From NCBI GenBank assembly GCA_034766995.1, contig CM068320.1:23897312-23961311 (forward strand): a stretch of 64,000 bases of DNA, read 5' to 3'. Both the position numbers and the translations under genes were made by a program. Within the stretch, counting starts at the first letter, position 1; the number at the start of each line of letters is the position of its first letter. A model generated the notes under the pieces. That model searched no databases. It worked only from the letters and a program-made list of their open reading frames with translations, and was not told where the DNA came from. Shown piece by piece: positions 27,917 to 40,502 of this stretch. This DNA is from Acanthacorydalis orientalis. Its lineage: Eukaryota > Arthropoda > Insecta > Megaloptera > Corydalidae.

Positions 27917-30401
27917 CTTAATTTATTAAATATGTACATTCTCAATTGGAGTATATTTTTATAATAAAATTAGATATATTTCTTTCTAATAAATAATAAA
28001 TTTAAAAGAGTTAAATTATTTATTTATAATAAAAATTGAAAAAATGATGTTGAAAAATATTCATATAAAATCTATGAATAATCAGGACTCCATTTGAAAG
28101 TTGGGTATTGATAATCAATCTTTTTCCTGCTTAAATTATTTTCAGATTGTATTAAAGTTAATATAATTTGGAAATCCTCGTTGTAACATGTAATAAATGT
28201 TTTTTTTTTACAGACTTTAAATATTTTTAAAATAGATTTTAAATATTTTTTACAGATTTGTTTTTGTTTTAATACATAATTTATAATGAATTTTAAGCAA
28301 GAAATCACACCGATTGTAAATCATTCCCAAGTACAACAAAAATGGCGTTTTTGTGCCCACATCTTGATAGAATATCATAATTATTTTAAATTTTATGTAA
28401 ATGTCGAGATTTCGAACTGAAATATTTCTTTATCTTTGATTAAATATAGCTTTTTTTCGATTATTCCTTCCATAGCGCACCCGTTTGAACGAAGCCAACA
28501 ATGATAATATTTGGTGTGTTGTGGCCCGTAATGGTAGGTTCAACGTCCTAAGAAAACTTGGAGTTAAGATTTTTTCGACTCGTACTTTTTTCTCTTTGAT
28601 ATTCTATCCAATTTTATTTTTTCAAATATTTATAATTAATGTGAAACGAGTACGATGAAGTTTTCTTATATAATTTAATATTAATTACTTGAAATATGAA
28701 TGGAACAAGTGTAAACAATAACTTTATATATACATCGCAACAGAGTGATTCAAAATGCGTCTTAGTAATCAGAGAGAGAGAGATAACGAGAAGTTTAAAC
28801 ATGCTACTGATACCTTTTTTACGTTTTTATTTATTAGTATGTAGAATACTATAGTTCATACGATTTAAATGTGACAGAAACGTCATCATGTCCTTTGTAT
28901 AAAACAAATGTCCGAGAAAAGCCTTGTAGAAAAACAATTAATTAAGTACAATAAATAAATAACAAGAACCGTACATTATATGTGACTGAAAATGGAAAAA
29001 TAACTTTAAATTTTTGATATATTTGGCTAGAAATCGTAATTATACACCTATTTATAATTCATTGTCATTATGGAAAAATACTTTTTTACACATGAACGAA
29101 ATTTTACCAAATTAAAATTCTTAAATATATCAGAATTGTTTTAAAAATATTTTTCTAATTTCATGTTCTATGTAGTTATTTTTTAATATTTAATATTTGA
29201 AGGATTGATTGTAAAATTAATGTAAAAAAATATGTAAAAATTCATTATTAACATTTTTGATAGATTATTTACTGTTTGAACAGTAGTTTTAATATTTAAT
29301 AAATTAAAAGTATCAAAAACAGGATTATTTTTATATTTTCTTTTTTGATTAAAATTTCGAAGTATTACTAGTAATTATTAAATCTATCTAATGATGCTAC
29401 ACATACTGAAACTAGCACTAAAGAACAGGATTCAAATAGACGAATAAAATTAAGTTAATGTATTAATAGGATCATCAGTCTAATAGTGTTATTATAATTC
29501 TATTGCTATTACTTTATCTATCAATGCATTCTAAAACTAATATAACTTATTACTTTATTATCACTGAAAATTGACTGGTATATTCTCTATTTCAAAGTAT
29601 AGAAAAGAATAGTTTTATTAAAAATATATCAAAAACTATAAAATAAAATTTCAATATCAAATACAATCCTAATAGAACAAAAAATCTAAATCCTATAATC
29701 TGATAATATTTATAAATAATTTAATAAATATGTACAAAAAAAGGACCAAAAATAAAACACTTTTTATAAATATTTAAATGTATTTTTTACTCTTTTTCGG
29801 ATATCATAAACTCTAATTGAATTAATTAATTTAAAATAAGACAGACATTCAAATTCTATTTCTTAATCTATTTTTTGAGCTTCAACAGAATACTTTTTAA
29901 TATAAAATTAAATTCAGATTAAAATTATAGAACCTAATTAAAATGCACTGATTTATAAATAATATGGTTCTGTAATGAATTTATCTTATTTTTTCTTAAT
30001 GGAAATCATAAAAAATATATTAGCATAAAAGTAAACGTTATGAATATTTATCTAATTAAAATCCAATCAAATTCATTTGAATAACTATAGTTTTGCATAG
30101 ATATTGACACTGATTTTTCTTTATGTATTCTATTATGAAAGTGGTCCTGATATTAGTCTTCAATTGATATGATATTGGTTTTGAATAAATTATTTTTTTC
30201 TTTCGTGCTTCTTATTTTTTTTTTATTGAGAAATGAACATCATTTATAATATATTTTAAAAAAAATATATTAAAATAATTATAGGATAAAGAAAAAATAT
30301 TTAGATATTAATAAGAGGAAATTATATTTTTTAATTTAATTGATTAGAGCGAATTCTTGTTTTTCGATATTTTATTTTATAATTTATTTAATTAGTTTAA
30401 G

Positions 30402-30434
<33 letters not shown>

Positions 30435-30589
30435 ATTGATGTGTGAGATTGTCTTAAGTTATTTAGAATACGTAAATACATTAATTAAGTTTAAACCATT
30501 TTTGTTTTGTCTATACTTCCCTATGAGACGCGTTTCTAAACGATCCGTTCAGTAATTAGAAAAAAAACATTGATGAGAAAAATGATTCA
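27423..30589. other. AT-rich DNA without recognisable genes
   Basis: TA arrays are at 27849-27905 and 30402-30426, the latter followed by (GT)n. A slightly less AT-rich patch at 28320-28570 has no coding frame that can be supported. Open frames of 60-80 codons here have no motifs and the base composition of noncoding DNA. Confidence 0.5.
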
Positions 30590-30750
30590 TTAGAGGCAAA
30601 ATATATTTACATATATACATTATTATTCTGCATAGTCACAACTGACTTCCACGCATTTTTGGCTTCATGGCACTAGCTTCCTCATTCCAGAGTCAAAAAA
30701 TCCACCGTATGTGACTTGAACCAATCAGTAACGTCTGTTTTCAGTTGTAA

Positions 30751-31007
30751 ATAAATAAAATAAAATAAAATAAAAATAAATTTTATTGATAATAAATATG
30801 GTACAGGGCCTGTGTGGCCGGTTTGTTACATGAATCTGATGCGGTACCCTTACCGTTGCCGGTAGTAATCCGCTTTAAGGAATTGTGAGTGGTGTGTTGT
30901 GTTTTGGAAATTTTTATTATTGTCCATATGAGTTTTTCCGGGAAAAATTTTCAAAAAACCGGGGATAAGTTTTCAGTTGTTCGTCGTTCGACGCTTATAT
31001 AGGAAAT
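30751..31007 (-). mobile_element. Retroposon 3' end (LINE or SINE), copy 1
   Basis: Read on the minus strand it starts atttcctatataagcgtcga, contains aaacacaacacaccactcac and ccggccacacaggccctgta, then an AATAAA signal, and ends in an (ATTTT)n-like tail. A second copy at 33165-33431 has the same two limits. Equal 5' limits argue for a SINE-like unit, but a 5'-truncated LINE cannot be excluded. No tRNA-like promoter was recognised. Confidence 0.65.
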
Positions 31008-31009
31008 CC

Positions 31010-31480
31010 AAGTCCAATCTTCAGACATTGAGGATAAAAAAAGTCTCTTTTATTTTCTTGGCGCTGCTGGACAGCTAATAAATATTTATTTATTAGCTGA
31101 ATCCACATGTTTCTGCTTGTGTGCATCGGTTAACATTTTTGGTATCTATCCGGGACACAATTTTTTGTAGCCTACCTTTTCTATCACAATGCCATAAATC
31201 ATTGTCTGTGAAACTTCTGGAAATTCAATAGATAATTGTGAAATTGTAAAACGACGATTATCTCTAATTTTCATCTCCACGTTTTCCATCAAATCATCTC
31301 TTATCACACTAGATCAACCACCACACTATTCGTCATGAATATTCGTTTTCCCTTTTTTACCATTAACCCTAACCCTACTGTCACTCATAACACTTGGTCC
31401 ATACGCCTCACAAAGTTGACCATGAATTTCAGTAACGCTATTTTTTTTGCTAACAAAAACCGGATCATAGTACGAATCTC
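31010..31480 (-). pseudogene. Mariner transposase N-terminal fragment (family C copy 1)
   Basis: Minus-strand pieces include KTNIHDE (31326-31350), then RRFTISQLSIEFPEVSQTMI and IVIEKVGYKKLCPG, then IPKMLTDAHKQKHVDSANK (31090-31270). This order is the helix-turn-helix region of DD34D mariners and matches copy 2 at 58690-59035. It is broken by frameshifts. A 28 bp near-perfect palindrome at 31072-31099 (arms cagctaataaata) interrupts the alignment exactly after DSANK. The first catalytic Asp region is not preserved. Confidence 0.75.
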
Positions 31481-31690
31481 GCACTTGAAGGGATATGTAT
31501 TGGAATTGTAGTGATATATATATATATATATATTGTTGCACTCATAAATCACTCACATGTGGCATCCAACAAGAATCCGAAAGGATCAAAATGGCTGATG
31601 GCAAGCACATGAACACACAATTCTATTGCGCATGCGCGGTCTCATCATTCATGTTTAATCGGCGGTGATTACAAAACGAACATTACTTCA

Positions 31691-32080
31691 AGAGCTCTCT
31701 TCGTTTTATCCATTTTAGATTTTTTAAGTATTAACTTCTTATTGATGAAATAACTGGAATTCTAAATTCACTACCTTTTGAATTCTATTTCTTTCAGAAA
31801 CTTTTGTTTTAAATAGGATCAATTTTTAAAAACAACACAAGAGTTTTACTAATTAAATTTTGCCCTATTTAATAAAAACTTAATGTACTTATCACAGTCG
31901 AACATTATCAAATGTCCGGTCGGGCGCTAATGACGTTAGTTTTCGACGCGCATTTAAACCTCAAATATCTATCTATTTTATGTCACTAAAAGAAGTAAAT
32001 AAATTAATCATTAAAATTTTCTACAATTTCAAAATATTGTATGAAAATTAACTTATTTACAAAAGAATATTATCGTTTAG
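31691..32080. other. AT-rich DNA with repeat E copy 3
   Basis: Repeat E copy 3 lies at 31913-31966 (cgggcgctaatgacgttagt, tttcgacgcgc, atttaaacctcaaat). The rest holds nothing recognisable. Confidence 0.55.
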
Positions 32081-32464
32081 CAAGTTGAATGCCTTGAGAG
32101 TCACCGGTGACCGACACTTAAGTTGCCTGTAACGCTGTGGAAGTCATCGGTGACCGGCGATGCTAAGATTAGTTAAAATACATAATTCAACTAAATGGCA
32201 ACACTTCTAAAATATTCTAAATTATTATCGTTATTACAATGATGTAAAAAAACTAATGCACCATAAAACATCAAAGCATCATCAAAAAAACGCAATCCAG
32301 CTCCGAGGGGGGGGGACTGATAAGTCCCACTAAGATAAATCCATAAAACATGATAATAGAATTCAACTTAAATGTTGATTATTATAATTTAGCACAATTT
32401 ATAACAAAAAATTCATTACAGCGCATTGGGCAAGTCATATAAAATTAATCTGGCATTTAATGTG
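32081..32464. mobile_element. Possible piggyBac-like non-autonomous element
   Basis: Left end caagttgaatgcc and right end (inverted) cacattaaatgcc resemble each other. TTAA follows the right end (32465-32468), but the left flank reads TTAG. Inside, two similar blocks carry gtcaccggtgacc (32101) and catcggtgaccgg (32145), the first a 12-base palindrome. This architecture recalls piggyBac-type MITEs. No coding sequence; a (G)9 run lies near 32312. Confidence 0.4.
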
Positions 32465-32768
32465 TTAATATATCAGTCAGTTAATGATTGTTCATAATTT
32501 AAAATGTTATTATTTCGTTTCAGTTCTTTGTTTAAATTTCAGTATTAAATAATTAATATTGAAGTTTATTATATTACAATTCTAGATATTTCACTATAAA
32601 GTAAGATAAATGCAATTGTTGTATTCAGTATAACATGATTTGTAGATATTACAAAACAGTTAAATTGAATTTTTTAATCTGATATACATTTTAAATTAAA
32701 CGAAAAAATTGTAACAAAATCGAATAATGTTCGGCGCAATTTATTAATAAATTGTTTATTCATATTCC

Positions 32769-32771
<3 letters not shown>

Positions 32772-32836
<65 letters not shown>
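32772..32836. repeat. (TA)n array
   Basis: About 65 bases of TA leading into the possible LTR at 32837. Confidence 0.95.
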
Positions 32837-32837
<1 letters not shown>

Positions 32838-33133
32838 GTTATGACCCGAATGTGTGTAATCAGTGTCAAAAGTTTGTATTCAACAATTAAAAGCATTAAT
32901 CAGTCTGCCCGGTGTCTACGAAAGCATATTGCATTGTTATAGTAGGCTAGTGTTGATAGACACGGGTTTTCAGGAGTCTTTTTCGTGCTGTCAACAAAAG
33001 AAGTTGAGTTTGATATTTGAGTCAGTCCACAATACAACACAGCACAATTCAGAATCGGATCTGCATTGATCATTACTTAAAATAAAATACACTTATTATT
33101 AAATTAATAAGTGCGTGCAGATTTGGCATTACA
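32837..33133 (+). mobile_element. Possible solo LTR (BEL/Pao style)
   Basis: This 297 bp segment starts tgttatgacccgaatg and ends gatttggcattaca. TGTTATG and CATTACA form the short inverted ends typical of LTRs, with one mismatch, and an AATAAA-type signal lies about 45 bases before the end. No target duplication can be seen, because the left flank is TA repeat, and no internal retrotransposon domain is present nearby. The BEL/Pao label is a guess from the overall style. Confidence 0.4.
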
Positions 33134-33164
33134 GAAAATCCGCATATGTTTGCTGCACCAACTA

Positions 33165-33431
33165 TAAATAAATAAAAATAAAATAAAATAAAATGAAAAT
33201 AAATTTTATTGATACTTGAGTATGGTACAGGGCCTGTGTGGCCGGTATGTTAACAGTCTTATTGCGGTGCCCTTACCGTTGCCGGTATTTATCCGCTCTA
33301 AAAAATTGTGAGTGGTGTGTTGTGTTTTGGAAGTTTTTATTATTGTCCATGCGAGTTTTTCCGGGGAAAATTTTTCAAAAAACCGGGGATAAGTTTTCAG
33401 TTGTTCGTCATTCGACGCTTATATAGGAAAT
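33165..33431 (-). mobile_element. Retroposon 3' end (LINE or SINE), copy 2
   Basis: Same unit as 30751-31007: ccggccacacaggccctgta, gcaacggtaagggcaccgca and an (ATTTT)n-like tail at the plus-strand left side. It stops at the same base (tataggaaat) as copy 1. It is followed by a partial repeat of its own internal phrase (ttcaaaaaaccgggga) before the (TA)n at 33457. Confidence 0.65.
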
Positions 33432-33453
33432 TTCAAAAAACCGGGGACCATCT

Positions 33454-33597
<144 letters not shown>

Positions 33598-33599
33598 TA

Positions 33600-34871
33600 T
33601 TAGGTGACCAAAAATGTTCTGTCGCTATTATAACGTACAATAATTCCAAAAATTGTTTACACTTGTTATCAGATAAAATTCCAAGAATTGTTTATCAGTA
33701 ATATCAGCATGTGTTTTAAATGAATCTCGAACTGTTCACTTTAATTTAAGAAATAATTCTAACTCTTAAAAATGTCTCTGAAAAATAGTACAGTAAGTGC
33801 GTGTTTGCTTTATGAATTTAAGCTTCGGACTAACGCTACAGAAACTGCAAAAAAATTGTACTTCATTTGGTGGAAATACAGTTACATCAAGAACGGCCCA
33901 GAGATGGTTTAAAAAAATTTCTGCCGTGGATGAATCCATTAAAGACGAGACCAGATCTGGCAGAGCTTCAAATTTAAATATCGACGAATCGGAGACAATG
34001 ATTGAAACAAATTCCAGTTTAACGTGTCAACAGCTTACATAATTGTTCAAAGTAAGTGTAGAAAAAATATGGAAGCATTTACATAAAATAGGAAAGAGGT
34101 AGAATTCACTTAAGTGAATGGATACCACACGAATTGACTCCCAATAATAAATACAGCGTCTTAAAATCTATACATCTGTTATTTAACGACTAAAATCAGA
34201 GAACATTTAGGAACAAATTTTGACCACTGATGAAAAATGGATTATTTATTCCAACGACAAACGTATTCACCACTGGCTTTCATTAAGAGATCCTGTACCA
34301 CAAAGTCCTAAAATGAAAGTTAACACCGTGAAAACTTCTCTGTGTTTGGTGGACTTCAAAAGGAATTATTCACCATGAATATCTACGAGTGGGTCAAACC
34401 TTAATTGCAAACATTTACAGTGAACAACCCCAACAAGAGTACATGATGCATTACAACAAAAACATCCAGCACTTGTAAATCGTAAAAAAGTATTATTTTT
34501 CGACTAATGCACGACCACACGTTGCAGTAGAGACCAAAACCAAAAATTAAGAATTTAGGGTGGGAGATCCTCCCCATCCTCCGTATTCCCCCCAAAAAAA
34601 CTCCATCAGATTATTGCTTATTTCTATCTTTGGACAATCACATGCATGGTAAACAGTTTAATAATGAAGAAAAATTAAAAATGGAGGTGTCTATATTTTT
34701 TGAAAATAAAAATAATCAGTTAACATATATAAAAATCGAATTTATAAATTATCTTCTCGCTGGGAAACGGTTCAATGCGAAGGTGGATATTTTGATGAAT
34801 AAAGTTATTTTATGTAAAAATACACAAGTGTTTTTTTCTCAATTCAAAAACGGTAGAACTTTCTTGGTTAC

Positions 34872-34875
<4 letters not shown>
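33600..34875 (+). mobile_element. Mariner element, degenerate, with both ends
   Basis: The element is 1276 bp. Left end ttaggtgaccaaaaatgttc and right end (inverted) tcaggtaaccaagaaagttc match and are flanked by TA; a (TA)n array follows on the right. The length equals a full mariner. The transposase on the plus strand is heavily decayed. Confidence 0.88.
33772..34850 (+). pseudogene. Decayed mariner transposase
   Basis: Recognisable blocks in order and in different frames: MSLKNSTVSACLLYEFKLRT from ATG 33772; SRTAQRWFKKISAVDESIKD with DETRSGRASN (33900-33975), the first helix-turn-helix end; TTDEKWIIYSND with the first catalytic Asp (34221-34260); NARPHVA (34505-34530), where an extra base splits the second Asp from NARPH; and SDYCLFLSLDNHM (34605-34645) with the third Asp. 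The C-terminus is out of frame. Many stops and shifts mark this as the oldest-looking full-length copy in the window. The lineage differs from families A and C. Confidence 0.85.

Positions 34876-34940
<65 letters not shown>
34876..34940. repeat. (TA)n array
   Basis: TA array that begins with the right target duplicate of the mariner at 33600-34875. Confidence 0.95.
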
Positions 34941-34948
<8 letters not shown>

Positions 34949-35728
34949 TATAATTGTAATAGAAACACATATTAATAACATAATAATCAATTACAGATAT
35001 TTATATAAAATATTGTAACATTTCCTCCTTCTTTGATATTTTGTAATATTTGTTATTCACCACTTCCTATATTTATGTCGAACAGACTTCATATGTGTTC
35101 ATTTATATTTGTCAGAGGATACAATGACGGAAGAATCACGAGTGACTATAACGCATCCACTTCGAAGCGGTTTACGCAGACTCGTGTTATAAAAAATCGA
35201 GGGATGATCTTACTCGTCGCCAGGTGTATATATATATAGAGGGAAGATTTGTGTAAGGTCAGGGCATTGCACGATATCGTGAGATTTTTTTGTTTCTTCC
35301 GTGTGGCAGTCGTACGTCCGTAGAATATATTTATCGTACTAAAAAAATTGTATTTATTTTTCGCCCACGCTCCGTGTGTTTTTTTTTCTGATATTGAAAG
35401 GTGAACATATTATAATAGATTTTGCACGAAGGGACACCGTAGAATAAATAATTATGCTTGTGTACTAATCATAAATTTATTTTTACAGCATCTGTAGCAA
35501 ATGGTTTCCGCCAAATGTTACTTTTTTTCATTGATTTTTATATACAAGACGGAGAATGGTTTCTGACTAGCGATACATTTACTTATTTTTTTAAAAGTGA
35601 CTAGAGTTTCTTTGATTAAAAAATATTTCATTTAAAAATGTGTATATGTATACTAAACAGATTAAAATAAAAAATCTTTTTATTTATACATTGCATTTAT
35701 TCGGTTTGATAATAAAAACGTCATTATG

Positions 35729-35759
<31 letters not shown>

Positions 35760-36016
35760 TACGCACACACATATATATATATATATAATTAAATACTGTC
35801 TTTTTACCATCATTTTTTTCTTATTTAAAATATTTCCTCGCTATGAGGCACGACCATTTTTTTACAAGAGACACTTCAACATTTCTTCTAAAATACATTC
35901 TGTTTACAAGTAAAAGACAGGACCAGTTCGTAAATTTTAGTTTTCTTAGTTTTTATTTCTATAATAAAATAATATAGGTGTTGTTTTATTGATGTGAATT
36001 CAGTATTTTACCATAA

Positions 36017-36071
<55 letters not shown>

Positions 36072-36548
36072 GTATATCTGTACAAAAACATTAATTTTAT
36101 TTCAACGTGTTTATAACTAATATTTACACAGTATAGTTCTTAATTTAGTTGTCTTATAAATCTATTAGTTAATTCGACTCAAACTTCTTAATACTCAGAT
36201 TCAGTTCTAAAATCTAAAACATTTGATCGTGGATTTTTAAATTTTCCATTTCTTATTATAGGGGAATATTTGAATTTAATTTAAAATCGTTATAATATTA
36301 CCGGAACGCAGATGCATGTACACAAATACAGAACTGATTTTATAAAATGAAGCCAAACTTTGCTACCATCTAATTTAAATACAAGGATGTGAATGTTTTT
36401 CTTAAATGAATCGTAATATTCGTTGATATTTTTATATTTCTCTCGTTCAGAATAAGATACAATTTGTTCGTAGATTTGTTTTTTTGCAAAGTGTACGAAT
36501 GCTTAAATGAAAACAAATATGTACACAAGGTTAAAACGAGATATTAAT

Positions 36549-36607
<59 letters not shown>

Positions 36608-37373
36608 GTTTATAAAAAACTGTTTGTATGTCATTTTTATATCTAAGAAAATTACATCATTTGAATTATTCTAATGAATAACATTAAATTAATTAATAAA
36701 ACATAAAAATAAGGAAAAATTAGAGATAATCTAAATATCATCAAATTTAATATCGCATATGAGTATTCCGTGAATAACAAGACATCTTCTGCTGTTATTA
36801 TTTCTCTTCCCTGTATAAATATTATACATTTATATTATTTACCATATTAATTTCGAACACTGCGTAACCGGATTATTTTTTACAAACTTTTTGTAAATCT
36901 TTGCTTCCAAAATGCAACTGTTTGTTCACTATTTCTCAATAAGTAATAAAAAAAAATATTGAAAAATGTGAAAATCATTAGCTATGTTTTACAGAAAAAA
37001 TGAATTTCAGTATAAAAAAAATGGTTGTTTTAAATAATTATGAAATTAAATTTATTGTTGTTGTTATTTGTGGTTTAATTGCGTGTCGACAAGTAAAGTC
37101 ATTAGCTCCCCAAATTAACGTGTATTTTATACGCTACGGAGTAGTGAATTAAATTTTAAATAATAATGAATGAAATTAAATTAAGTATTAACGTAGAAAA
37201 TAAAATTAATACGAATATTATAAAATATAGTAACAAAAATGTTCACAGGAATTTCTTTAATTTCTAATTTGTTAAAAATTATATCTATCAATAAATCGTA
37301 ATTTTTTTCAAAAATAAAACAAAATTTATTATTAAAAACCCTTTCGTTTCTAGAACATATATGTGTTTTAATT

Positions 37374-37418
<45 letters not shown>

Positions 37419-37914
37419 GTATGTGTGTGTATGTGTGTGTACTTTAATTTACTTAAATTAAGTAAATACTTTTTTTTAAATAGCTCGTCAGTGCATTTTT
37501 ATAAATTGAATGAATAAAACTTGAATGAATTGAGTGAAAAAAACTTGAATGAATAAAAATCCGGATGATAAAACTTTTTTTCGTATTAATTAATGCATAT
37601 TTGTTTGATATTAACAAATTTCATTTCAACAAATTGATTTTAACAAATTCATTTCATATTGTCAAAATTCATTTTAACAAATTGAAATATAAACAAATAG
37701 AAGTTCTATTAAAGTGGATAAAATATTTCAAAATATATCTTAGCCTTAAAAGCGCTCAATATTTCATAATATGCATACAAATTACTTATATATTATCTTA
37801 AAAAATAAAAAATATACCCCAAAAAGAATCATTGGAAAAATATATCACTTCTTAAAAAATGTTATAATTGAATGGGTATTTTATTAAAAGTGCTATTTCA
37901 CAAATTAATTTATC
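34941..37914. other. Mostly AT-rich DNA with a less AT-rich island at 35090-35420
   Basis: The island (gacggaagaatcacgagtga, cgcatccacttcgaagcggt) has higher GC and a TATA-rich stretch followed by gagggaag near 35232. No coding frame or splice structure can be defended. TA arrays with CA or GT parts are at about 35730-35788, 36019-36076, 36550-36604 and 37377-37440. The remainder is featureless. Confidence 0.4.
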
Positions 37915-38235
37915 ACCTGATTCCCTATAACCCTAAGAATGATAGAAAATAATCAATAATTAATATTGATTATTTTTGATTTTTGCTAATGCATATTTCG
38001 ATGGTGGTACATTTATCCTCCGATCACTAAGATAGAGAAAAATCTTCTTGTTATTTCAATAAGCAAAAATCCTCAGAATGCAAAGCTTCAGTTAAATCTG
38101 ATTTTTCTCTATCTCAGTTTTATCTACTACCTTAGAGTTCTAGGATGGTGAATCGTCATCAAAATACACATAAACAATAACCAAAAATCAATTATTGAAT
38201 ATTTTTAATGAGAAAATGGTTTGAGGGATGACTGA
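37915..38235. mobile_element. Palindromic MITE, family A
   Basis: Left arm (37945-38035): ataatcaataattaatattg, attatttttgatttttgct, atttcgatgg, then gatagagaaaaatc. Right arm inverted (38090-38225): gatttttctctatctc, gatggtgaatcgtc, ataaccaaaaatcaattatt, gaatatttttaatgag. The two arms meet around a short centre near 38060. Same architecture as 23762-24029. Confidence 0.65.
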
Positions 38236-38289
38236 AAATTCATTTATATATTCATTCATTTATTTATATAATTCATTTATTAATTTATT

Positions 38290-38541
38290 TATATAATTAT
38301 TTATTATTTATCTATCTGTCTATCTATCTTCCTGTCTATCTATCTGTTTGTCTACTATCTATCTGTCTATCTAGCTGTCTACTATCTGTCTATCTATCTG
38401 AACTGTCTATCTATCTATCTGTCTGTCTATTTATCTGTTTATCTACCTGTCTATCTGCCTATCTAATTATCTGTCTGTCTATCTTTCTCTGTTTACCTTT
38501 CTATTTACCTGTCTATCTATCTACGAGTATCTATCTATCTA

Positions 38542-38545
<4 letters not shown>
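38290..38545. repeat. Imperfect tetranucleotide satellite (ATCT/GTCT)n
   Basis: About 250 bases of tatc/tgtc type repeats with variants (ctgtctatctatctgtttgt). Confidence 0.9.

Positions 38546-38612
<67 letters not shown>
38545..38612. repeat. (TA)n array
   Basis: TA array with one tgta interruption, directly following the tetranucleotide satellite. Confidence 0.95.
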
Positions 38613-38621
<9 letters not shown>

Positions 38622-38635
38622 AGTATGTATCTGTA

Positions 38636-38825
38636 TTCGATGATTCAATTAAGGCTTCCAAATGGAAGTATTAAAAGGGAGCGCACGTGTTAAGAAAAGT
38701 AATATTAATTTTATTTAGTATTTTAATTCAATTCAATAATAAAATACAATTGAACTAAAATACTAAATGGAAAATAACATTTTTTTAATTTTTGTGTTTT
38801 TTTTTAGTACCAACTTGAATCATCC
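38636..38825. mobile_element. Palindromic MITE, family B copy 2
   Basis: Left end ttcgatgattcaattaaggc and right end ttgaatcatcc match the family B terminus (gatgattcaa), flanked by TA. Inner arms around 38690-38790 (agtaatattaattttattta / actaaatggaaaataac) are again inverted. More diverged than the copy at 11829. Confidence 0.6.
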
Positions 38826-38984
38826 TATAAAAGTCACTTAGCCAAATTTTAGAAACAGTTCCAGAGTGTCGTTTCCATTAAAATGGTCAGATTTCTGAAA
38901 ATTATAACAAGAATTCCGAATCATTTTCTCAGATGTATCGAAAAAATCCTAAGTGTAAGAAGTGTAGATATGTACTGAAAGATC

Positions 38985-39090
38985 TATCTAGTTTACTTCT
39001 CTGATAATAATAACACACCGCCGTCTGAATTCGAATAAGCAATAATGAAAATGATCAACAATCAATCATTGAACATTTTTGACCAGAGAA
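38985..39090 (-). repeat. Family A MITE half-copy
   Basis: On the minus strand: tggtcaaaaatgttcaatga, ttgatcattttcattattgc, ttattcgaattcagacgg. It matches one arm of the family A palindrome. Confidence 0.55.
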
Positions 39091-39660
<570 letters not shown>

Positions 39661-39699
39661 TAAAGTGAACACATAATGTTTGTGTTAAATAGTTCATTT

Positions 39700-40150
39700 C
39701 AATGATTATCTCGTGAGACTTGCTTAGCTAAAAGAGGTTCAATGCACCCCACAATATCCTAGACCAACCGCCTAAAAAGATATAAGATTACATTGATATC
39801 ACAGGCGACTTGATCACGTTATAATTTCAGTGTAAATAAGATACGTCGATATGGTAAAAGATCCTGCATTGCAATGAAATCTAAGAATGATGCATTCGTT
39901 CGTAAATATACGAAGTGCAGTAACAATTAAACAGAGATAACGCGTCGGCAAGACGCGTGCACTCGAGTATCTATCCTTATCTTGTATCGAGATAGAATAC
40001 TGATTGTTTTGTAACTCGGAAAGGGATTCCATGTAAGTACAGTAAAAAAAGATTGAATTTAATAATAGACAGTAAAAAAACAGCATTCTATTTTTTTTAT
40101 GTGGAAGCGTCCCAGGATACTGGAGCAGGTCTTCAAATAGTTGAATATTC
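39700..40150. other. Less AT-rich island, unknown
   Basis: Contains a small hairpin cgcgtc/gacgcg near 39941-39957 and an open minus-strand frame at 39814-40086. That frame includes RVLPTRYLCLIVTALRIF, a stretch with the feel of a transporter first membrane helix, but the match is too weak to name. It could hold an exon. No supported gene model. Confidence 0.3.
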
Positions 40151-40450
40151 GATTATGCGAACAGTTTTTTTTTTCAGTGATCGTAAAAAATCCTTTGTAC
40201 AGTATATTCGGCTTCTTTATGTTTATAGTTTTTTTTGTATGCTTTTTTAAACTTACTAATAGTTTTAGAGCGTTTTTTTTTTATTTATTTAGAGTGTGCA
40301 ATATTATGCAATATTACGTTCATCTTATTGCTTATGAATAACATTTTATAATAGGTAATATAAAAATGTATGTAACACTTTAAACTTTATAGCTTCAAAT
40401 TGTTATAAGTTTAAGTTACTTACATTTTTTCTATATATTTTATATAAATA

Positions 40451-40502
<52 letters not shown>

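Larger units (their letters stand above)
30590..31690 (-). mobile_element. Mariner, family C copy 1, broken and carrying a nested retroposon
   Basis: On the minus strand the 5' region (31620-31690: gccgattaaacatgaatgat, gagacc, gcgcatgcgc) matches family C copy 2 at 58400-58450. The transposase N-terminus follows, then a retroposon insertion at 30751-31007, then a C-terminal remnant near 30640-30740 (TDVTDWFKSHTVDF). The middle of the catalytic domain is missing. The terminal repeats were not clearly identified. Confidence 0.7.

Noticed and set aside
28072..28308. 78-codon minus-strand frame and others of 60-80 codons in 27-30 kb
   Set aside because: Expected by chance in this sequence; lysine, isoleucine and phenylalanine rich with no motifs.
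39814..40086. 90-codon frame with a transporter-like stretch (LPTRYLCLIVTALRIF)
   Set aside because: The resemblance to the first helix of phosphate-transporter-like proteins is a few residues only and the following conserved Arg/Asn spacing does not fit. Kept only as an unknown island.
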